A stretch of DNA of 64,000 nt, from contig JADJXD010000001.1 in NCBI GenBank assembly GCA_016715985.1, positions 3,162,001 to 3,226,000 of the forward strand, given 5' to 3'. The notes under the pieces were generated by a model. It saw only the letters and a program-made list of their open reading frames with translations, made no database searches and was not told the DNA's origin. The position numbers and the translations under genes were made by a program. The stretch's first letter is position 1. Every line of letters begins with the position of its first letter. The DNA comes from Saprospiraceae bacterium (GTDB lineage Bacteria; Bacteroidota; Bacteroidia; Chitinophagales; Saprospiraceae). Positions 58,663 through 64,000 of the stretch are shown here, in pieces.

Positions 58663-59871
58663 ATGAAAATCGAAATTTTAGATAAACTGCTGGAGATCAG
58701 TAACCGAAGGATAGACAATGCAGATACTGTCTTCATTCGCGAAATGTACGCAGAAATAGAATGGCGTTCCAGACTGATCTTACTCAAAGGATGCAGGGGC
58801 GTAGGTAAAACCTATCTGATGCTGCAACATCTTAAGTTGTCAAAGGACACATCAGTCTATCTTTCATTGGACAATCTGTTTTTTCTGACAAATACATTAA
58901 CAGAAACTATAGACACGATATATAAAAGTGGCGTAAGACTTTTTGGGTTGGACGAAGTGCATAAATATCCCAATTGTTCCATTGAGCTTAAAAATATTTA
59001 TGACAATTATGCAGATATCAGACTAATCATTACGTCCTCTTCGGCATTGGATATTATGGCAGGCAAGGGAGATTTGAGCAGAAGGCTGGATGAGTATCGA
59101 TTGAGAGGATTGACATTTGTTGAGTTTGTTCGGTTTGAATATGGAGATATATTACCGGGATTTACATTTGATGAGTTGTTGTCCAATCATTTGGATATTC
59201 ATGATGAATATTATGAAAAGCTGGATCTGAGCAGAAAATTCAGCATGTATCTACGCAAAGGATATTATCCATTTTATAAAGAAGCAGGTAATAAGTATCA
59301 TGACAGATTGCTTTCTGTTATCCTGCAAGTGATTGATTCGGATATGACTGCTATATTCAACATTGATTATGAGTCAGCAAGGCAAATCAAAAAATTGCTC
59401 TCTCTGATCTCAAGGATAGGTCCGTTTAGCCCGAATATATCAAAGCTATCGAGGGATCTCAGCATGTCACGAGTCAGTGTGCTGCTTTATCTGGATTACT
59501 TATCAGAAGCGGATGTTATTTATGCTTTGAAGTCAGAAGCGAGATCAGATAGCTCACTTACCAAACCGGATAAAGTGTTGTTGGAAAACACAAATCTTCT
59601 TTATGCTTTTGATGTGGCACTTGTCAATTCAGGTGCCCTCCGGGAGACATTTGTCATGAATGCACTGAATATAGCCGGCAGTGTTTCAACCCCTTTAAAG
59701 GGTGATTTTATGCTGGATAATAAATATGTCATAGAAGTAGGTGGATCTTCCAAAACCTTTCATCAACTGTCAGGTATGCCCAACGGAATATTGGTAAAGG
59801 AAGGAATAAGCAGAGGCAGTAAGGATATTTTGCCGATGTGGTCGTTGGGGCTACTTCGGTCAAAAAAATGA
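58663..59871 (+). CDS. AAA-type ATPase with DUF4143-like winged-helix/nuclease-like C-terminus
   Basis: 402 residues. P-loop LKGCRGVGKTYLML (~38-51), Walker B-like FGLDEVHKYP with the DE pair, sensor-like IITSSSALDIM, then RRLDEYRLRGLTFVEF as in the family of predicted ATPases with DUF4143. A winged helix follows (~235-300; ISKLSRDLSMSRVSVLLYLDYL). The C-terminal part has the core of a PD-(D/E)xK-like fold, but reads GDFMLDNKYVIEVGGSSKT, with Gly where the catalytic Lys is expected, so nuclease activity is doubtful. It is alone on the plus strand, downstream of the dyad array, converging on a glycosyltransferase gene. Its role is unknown. Confidence 0.78.
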   Translation: MKIEILDKLLEISNRRIDNADTVFIREMYAEIEWRSRLILLKGCRGVGKTYLMLQHLKLSKDTSVYLSLDNLFFLTNTLTETIDTIYKSGVRLFGLDEVHKYPNCSIELKNIYDNYADIRLIITSSSALDIMAGKGDLSRRLDEYRLRGLTFVEFVRFEYGDILPGFTFDELLSNHLDIHDEYYEKLDLSRKFSMYLRKGYYPFYKEAGNKYHDRLLSVILQVIDSDMTAIFNIDYESARQIKKLLSLISRIGPFSPNISKLSRDLSMSRVSVLLYLDYLSEADVIYALKSEARSDSSLTKPDKVLLENTNLLYAFDVALVNSGALRETFVMNALNIAGSVSTPLKGDFMLDNKYVIEVGGSSKTFHQLSGMPNGILVKEGISRGSKDILPMWSLGLLRSKK

Positions 59872-59906
59872 TGTTAATTGTACTTGATAATAGGAGATGT
59901 TAAATT

Positions 59907-61001
59907 TTACCAGTCTTTCTGACCTTTGATGGACAAGATACTCATTGTAATCAGATAAATGGTGTAAAAAATATCCAGCAAAGGAAATATTCTGAGTAGA
60001 TTGCTACCATCCAACTGCTTAAATATCCTGTGGCTCAACATCATTTGCAAAATCCACTTTATCAGAAATATACCCAGGACATACAATGGCGCAGGAAAAA
60101 GCAATATCAAGATGAACCCTGTTATATGGAAAAGTATCTGGCTACCTGCAAAAAGTCCGAGTAACATCTGATGATGAAGTTTATAATGCGGAGATGTACT
60201 GATATGTCTGGTTTTCTGCAGAAAATATGATTTCAGATTAGTTTTAGGTTCCGAGTAAACATAGCTTTTTTTGTCTGTATTGGTTCTTGTATTTTCCTGA
60301 TTGGCAGCAAGTTGGACGAAGAGATCATCATCCCCGGATGCTATGTGTAAATGATTTTGATAACCCTTTACCTTTTTGTAAAGTGATTTGGAAAATAACA
60401 TGTTCCGACCTACGCCCATATAGGGAATACCACTTTGGGCATAAGTCATATATTGCATCGCTGTCAGTAAGGTCTCATATCTGATAAAACTGTTTAGCAG
60501 CCCTTTGTGTTCTTTCATTGGTCCGTAACCAAGCACAATTTCCGTATCAGGTTTTTCAGAATAGGTTTTAACCATAGATGTGATCCAATTATTACTTGCG
60601 GGCAGACAATCGGCATCCGTAAAAAGTAAAACATCATATTTAGAAGTTTCAATAGCTTCCGTAAGCGCCAATTTTTTACCAGGAATATTTTTACTGCAAT
60701 TCAAATGAATTAATCTTTTATCAGAAATTTTCTTTATCCGTTCAAAACCATCATCCGTACTAAAATCATTAATGGCAATCAATTCAAAAACAGGGTAGTC
60801 CTGCTGAAGTATCGATTGGATAGTGGCATCTAAACTTTCTCCAGCATTTTTGTAAGATATGATAATACTGACAGGAAGGTGATTATCAAAATTATCTTCG
60901 ACCGTTTTTTTTTGAATTTTTGGAAAAGCCATATAAAACCACAACCAATAGGCAATGGTCAAAATAAAGCAGATTATAAAAATCGTAAATATTATAAGCA
61001 T
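59907..61001 (-). CDS. Membrane glycosyltransferase, family 2
   Basis: 364 residues. N-terminal membrane span (~1-25; FTIFIICFILTIAYWLWFY), a GT2 GT-A domain (~42-250: VSIIISYKNAGESLDATIQS, AINDFSTDDGFERI, DVLLFTDADCLPAS with the DxD-like DAD motif), and two or three C-terminal spans (~275-355). It would transfer a sugar from a nucleotide donor to a lipid or polysaccharide acceptor at the inner membrane; the substrate cannot be read. No other polysaccharide genes are in the window. Confidence 0.85.
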   Translation of the reverse strand: MLIIFTIFIICFILTIAYWLWFYMAFPKIQKKTVEDNFDNHLPVSIIISYKNAGESLDATIQSILQQDYPVFELIAINDFSTDDGFERIKKISDKRLIHLNCSKNIPGKKLALTEAIETSKYDVLLFTDADCLPASNNWITSMVKTYSEKPDTEIVLGYGPMKEHKGLLNSFIRYETLLTAMQYMTYAQSGIPYMGVGRNMLFSKSLYKKVKGYQNHLHIASGDDDLFVQLAANQENTRTNTDKKSYVYSEPKTNLKSYFLQKTRHISTSPHYKLHHQMLLGLFAGSQILFHITGFILILLFPAPLYVLGIFLIKWILQMMLSHRIFKQLDGSNLLRIFPLLDIFYTIYLITMSILSIKGQKDW

Positions 61002-61124
61002 CCGGAAAGATCTGCGTTTTAATTAGAAATAATAATCCAAAGATGCAAAATACTGATTTGGCTGTAAATCAGCTTACATTAAGATTTTTTATTTTAATTC
61101 AATCCAAAACTCAAGAAATCTGAA

Positions 61125-61163
61125 AACAAACAAGGGCAATCGAAGATTATTTCGGCTGCCCTT
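61125..61163 (-). terminator. Terminator of hppD
   Basis: On the minus strand AAGGGCA and TGCCCTT (61163-61157 and 61138-61132) close a stem with inner pairing CCGAA/TTCG, followed by the T-rich TTGTTTGTTTTC. It lies ~25 bases after the hppD stop. Confidence 0.65.
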
Positions 61164-61188
61164 GAAGATTTAATCATAAATTTGAATA

Positions 61189-62313
61189 CTATAGTGTACC
61201 TCTCAATTCCTGCTCTCTTTCTATGGCTTCAAAAAGTGCTTTGAAGTTTCCTTTTCCAAAGGAACGTGCTCCGTGTCTCTGAATGATTTCATAAAAAACG
61301 GTGGGTCTGTCCTGAACAGGTTTGGTGAATATCTGAAGCAAATAACCTTCTTCATCCCGATCAATCAGGATATTCATTTTTTTAAGATCCTCGATATCTT
61401 CATCGATGTGACCGACTCTTTCAAGCACCGTATCATAGTAATTATCAGGTACATAAAGGAATTCCACCCCGTTTTTACGTAATGTCGAAACTGTATGGAG
61501 AATATCATCGGTTGCAACAGCGATATGCTGAACACCAGCACTTTTGTAGAAATCGAGATATTCTTCAATCTGTGATTTTTTCTTTCCGGCAGCAGGCTCG
61601 TTAATTGGAAATTTAATATAACCATTTCCGTTGCTTACCACTTTACTCATCAGTGCAGTATATTCTGTGGAGATATCTTTATCATCAAATGTCACGAGTA
61701 ATTTAAAGCCAAGCACATCTTCATAAAACTGTACCCATCTGTTCATGTCTCCCAACTCTACATTACCAACACAGTGATCTACGTATTTCAATCCTATCGG
61801 TTTGGGTGTATATTCTGATTTTCTGGGTACATAGCCGGGCATAAAAGCCCCCGTGTATTCAGAGCGTTCTACCAGTGTGTGAATTGTTTCACCATACGTT
61901 TTTATGGCTGCGAGTTTTACGGATCCGAATTCATCACTTAACGTAACAGGCTCAAAAGCACTTTCGGCTCCTCTTTCCAATGCTTTGAAATAGGCATCTT
62001 CTGCATCGTCAACCCAGAGTGCGAGTACCTTCACACCATCCCCATGTTTTGACACATGTTGAAGTATTTCATGATTAGGGTCTAATGCCGAAGTAATCAC
62101 AAACCTTATTTTTCCCTGCTGAAGTACATAAGACACAACATCTCTGGACCCTGTTTCCGGACCTTTATAAGCTATTAACTCAAATCCGAAACAATGCTGA
62201 TAATACAGGCTTGTTTGCTTTGCATTACCTACGTAAAATTCAATAAAGTCTGTTCCGTTTATTGGAAAGGTATCTGTTTGCTGTTCTGGTTTTTTTACTG
62301 TTGATGTATCCAT
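61189..62313 (-). CDS. hppD: 4-hydroxyphenylpyruvate dioxygenase
   Basis: 374 residues, usual length for the family. Two vicinal-oxygen-chelate halves. Fe(II) ligands are seen: H180 (KYVDHCVGNVE), H263 (GVQHIAVATDD) and E342 (FYEIIQRHGARSFGKGN). The C-terminal gating helix (FKALFEAIEREQELRG) is present. It turns 4-hydroxyphenylpyruvate into homogentisate in tyrosine breakdown. The neighbour hmgA, upstream on the same strand, uses its product, so the pair forms one pathway. The spacer between them is filled with heptamer arrays. Confidence 0.97.
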   Translation of the reverse strand: MDTSTVKKPEQQTDTFPINGTDFIEFYVGNAKQTSLYYQHCFGFELIAYKGPETGSRDVVSYVLQQGKIRFVITSALDPNHEILQHVSKHGDGVKVLALWVDDAEDAYFKALERGAESAFEPVTLSDEFGSVKLAAIKTYGETIHTLVERSEYTGAFMPGYVPRKSEYTPKPIGLKYVDHCVGNVELGDMNRWVQFYEDVLGFKLLVTFDDKDISTEYTALMSKVVSNGNGYIKFPINEPAAGKKKSQIEEYLDFYKSAGVQHIAVATDDILHTVSTLRKNGVEFLYVPDNYYDTVLERVGHIDEDIEDLKKMNILIDRDEEGYLLQIFTKPVQDRPTVFYEIIQRHGARSFGKGNFKALFEAIEREQELRGTL

Positions 62314-62738
62314 TTTTATTTATTTTAAAATATTTATTAACTGTTTTAATTCGCTGTTGGCTGTTAGCTATTAGCCTTTCACCCTTCACCCTTCACCCTT
62401 CACCCTTCACCCTTCACCCTTCACCCTTCACCCTTCACCTTTCACCTTTCACCTTTCACCTTATACCTTTGACCCCTTTCTTATTCATTCCCTCATTCAC
62501 CCATTCACTCATTCATTCATTCCCCCTCTGCTCACCCCCGACCCCTGAAGGGGAGACCTTCCCGCTATTTCAACTTTTCATTTATCACTTATCACTTATC
62601 ACTTATCACTTATCACTTATCACTTATCACTTATCACTTATCACTTATCACTTATCACTTATCACTTATCACTTATCACTTATCACTTATCACTTTTCAA
62701 TTTTCACTTATCACTTATCACTTATCACTTATCACTTA
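62314..62738. other. Spacer between hmgA and hppD made of short repeats
   Basis: About 425 bases. Two heptamer arrays (62354-62467 and 62583-62741) flank a stretch with CATTCA-type repeats and the palindromic core ACCCCCGACCCCTGAAGGGG (62534-62553). No real gene. Confidence 0.75.
62354..62467. repeat. Heptamer tandem array (CCCTTCA / CCTTTCA)
   Basis: About a dozen perfect or near-perfect 7-bp units, CCCTTCA then CCTTTCA, preceded by degenerate units (TGTTGGC, TGTTAGC, TATTAGC). Confidence 0.85.
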
Positions 62739-62741
62739 TCA
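62583..62741. repeat. Heptamer tandem array (TATCACT)
   Basis: About twenty 7-bp units TATCACT, interrupted once by TTTTCAATTTTCACT near 62694-62707. It runs right up to the hmgA stop codon. On the hmgA strand the unit is GTGATAA, so every frame meets stop codons at once. Confidence 0.88.
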
Positions 62742-63890
62742 CAACCAACTCATCGCATATTCATCGTCTTCAATCTCTGCTGCATAGTTAGTCATTATTA
62801 AAGGTTTGAAAGTATCTACCATGACTGCAAGTTCATGTGTTTCTTTTGCGCCTATGCTTTTTTCGACAGTACCCGGATGCGGTCCGTGAGGAATGCCTCC
62901 CGGATGTAGCGTAATTTGTCCTTTTTCGACATGCTTGCGGCTCATAAAGTCTCCGTCAACATAATAAAGAACCTCGTCACTGTCAATGTTGCTGTGATTA
63001 TATGGTGCAGGAATAGCCAAAGGATGATAGTCATATAATCGTGGCACAAAGGAACATATCACAAATCCTCTCGTCTGAAATGTCTGATGAATTGGTGGCG
63101 GAAGGTGTACCCGACCGGTAATTGGTTCGAAATTGTGTATTGAAAAAGCGTAAGGATATAAATACCCATCCCATCCGATCACATCAAACGGATGTGCTTT
63201 ATAATGGTATGGATACAGATTGTCTTGTTTTTTGATGTAAAGTAAAAAGTCTCCTTTTTCATCATAAGTAACTAATTCGTCCGGTTTTCTGATATCTCTT
63301 TCACAAAAAGGTGAATGTTCTGCTAATTGTCCAAAATCATTCCGATACCTCGGGGGTGTGATAATAGGAGAGTAAGATTCTACTATAAAAAGACGGTTTA
63401 CTGTACTGTCAAATTCCAGCTGATATATAGTACCCCGTGGAATAATCAAATAATCCCCATACCCGAACTGTATATTTCCGTACATCGTTTTTAATGTTCC
63501 GCTTCCCACATGAACAAAAATACATTCATCCGCATCTGCATTTTTATAAAAATAGTCAGTCATGCTTGTCATTGGAGAAGATAGTATAAGCTTACAGTCA
63601 CTGTTAATCAATACAGGTTTTCTGCTATCTAAGAAATCTTCTTCCGGTGCAATGTCAAAGCCCTTCAGACTGCGGTGTTTTAGTTGTTTGTCATGAATGG
63701 TATTAGGCGCTACAGATACCGGATCACCTATTTGAGTGATCATTGTAGGCGGGTAATTATGATATAATATTGAATACATATCACTAAAGCCTTCCGTTGA
63801 AAAAAGTTGTTCGCTGTACAGGGTGCCATCCGATTTTCTGAACTGTGTATGTCTTTTCGGCGGTATTTTTCCTAATGAATAATAATGCAT
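62739..63890 (-). CDS. hmgA: Homogentisate 1,2-dioxygenase
   Basis: 383 residues, cupin-fold dioxygenase. Family signatures: HVGSGTLKTMYGNIQFGYGD (N-terminal cupin), FDVIGWDGYLYPYAFSIHNF, GRVHLPPPIHQTF, and the metal-binding end HSNIDSDEVLYYVDG with GGIPHGPHPG (His, Glu and His ligands). It opens the ring of homogentisate to maleylacetoacetate, the step after hppD. The short bacterial/Bacteroidota form is expected at ~385 residues. The stop codon lies against the heptamer array. Confidence 0.93.
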   Translation of the reverse strand: MHYYSLGKIPPKRHTQFRKSDGTLYSEQLFSTEGFSDMYSILYHNYPPTMITQIGDPVSVAPNTIHDKQLKHRSLKGFDIAPEEDFLDSRKPVLINSDCKLILSSPMTSMTDYFYKNADADECIFVHVGSGTLKTMYGNIQFGYGDYLIIPRGTIYQLEFDSTVNRLFIVESYSPIITPPRYRNDFGQLAEHSPFCERDIRKPDELVTYDEKGDFLLYIKKQDNLYPYHYKAHPFDVIGWDGYLYPYAFSIHNFEPITGRVHLPPPIHQTFQTRGFVICSFVPRLYDYHPLAIPAPYNHSNIDSDEVLYYVDGDFMSRKHVEKGQITLHPGGIPHGPHPGTVEKSIGAKETHELAVMVDTFKPLIMTNYAAEIEDDEYAMSWL

Positions 63891-63902
63891 ATCGGTGTTA
63901 TT

Positions 63903-64000
63903 TTAGTTTGGTTTGGAAAGATTTGTAAAAATTTTGTCCAGGATATATTCCAATGTCGAGAGTTCTTTATTGCTGAGACCGGCATAGCTCTCCATTCTGA
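63903..64000 (-). CDS. C-terminal end of a probable MarR-family regulator (partial)
   Basis: The minus strand is open from the window edge to a stop at 63903 and reads RMESYAGLSNKELSTLEYIL then DKIFTNLSKPN. This acidic, helical tail (GLSNKELSTLEYIL) looks like the last dimerisation helix of MarR-type regulators. Only ~32 residues are visible, so the call rests on pattern and on its place 12 bases before hmgA, where a regulator of tyrosine catabolism would fit. Confidence 0.4.
   Translation of the reverse strand, partial: RMESYAGLSNKELSTLEYILDKIFTNLSKPN

Noticed and set aside
62354..62741. Possible CRISPR array
   Set aside because: Seven-base perfect tandem units without spacers.
62262..62801. 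179-residue plus-strand frame with PSPFTLH and YHLSLIT repeats
   Set aside because: It is only the translation of heptamer arrays and overlaps hppD and hmgA on the other strand; no protein family resembles it.

Overview
The window looks like a chromosomal segment of a Bacteroidota bacterium, plausibly Saprospiria or a neighbouring lineage; the family is inferred, not shown. The support is: type IX secretion (T9SS) type A and type B C-terminal sorting domains, a PorP/SprF protein, a MurF-alanine racemase fusion, very large secreted Ig/LamG/beta-helix proteins, TAnnTTTG-type -7 promoter boxes, and an AT-rich genome with A-rich leaders. I saw no tRNA, rRNA, intact insertion sequence or CRISPR array.

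Layout. 1-16.9 kb: two giant secreted modular proteins, the first entering from the left edge and broken by a frameshift, the second intact with twelve 82-residue repeats. They share about 4.3 kb of nearly identical 3' sequence. 17.4-24 kb: a sensory cluster with a remnant of a LuxR-type regulator, two paralogous TPR-sensor histidine kinases, a NarL/LuxR-type response regulator and a stand-alone LytTR regulator. 24-35.9 kb: a probable surface-protein operon, namely a small secreted protein with a tail-collar-like His-rich end, a 2355-residue LamG protein with a T9SS type A sorting domain, and a third protein carrying the same MopE/beta-helix module as the first two giants. 36.4-42.9 kb: a PDZ membrane protein, then a TetR-ABC-HlyD-TolC export operon whose ABC ATPase has lost most catalytic motif residues. 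43-48.5 kb: a secreted M24 aminopeptidase, and a convergent purD-murF/alr pair. 49-58.1 kb: an SprB-like operon on the minus strand (giant type B CTD protein, PorP/SprF, OmpA/PD40 protein). 58.4-61 kb: an AAA ATPase preceded by a phased array of five 17-bp dyads, and a convergent glycosyltransferase. 61.2-64 kb: tyrosine catabolism (hmgA, hppD) with heptamer repeat arrays between the genes, then the end of a probable MarR gene.

How they may work together. The sensory cluster sits directly upstream of the surface-protein operon on the same strand and could control it. The three MopE/beta-helix paralogues form one gene family kept similar by recombination. The SprB/SprF/OmpA operon is a separate T9SS cargo unit. 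These links are inferred from order and sequence, not from experiment.

Most unusual items: the 29-bp-phased dyad array upstream of the AAA ATPase, the degenerate ABC transporter, the mosaic three-copy MopE/beta-helix module with a conserved non-canonical C-terminus, the alternating 246-bp repeat array with a hybrid unit, and the LuxR remnant.
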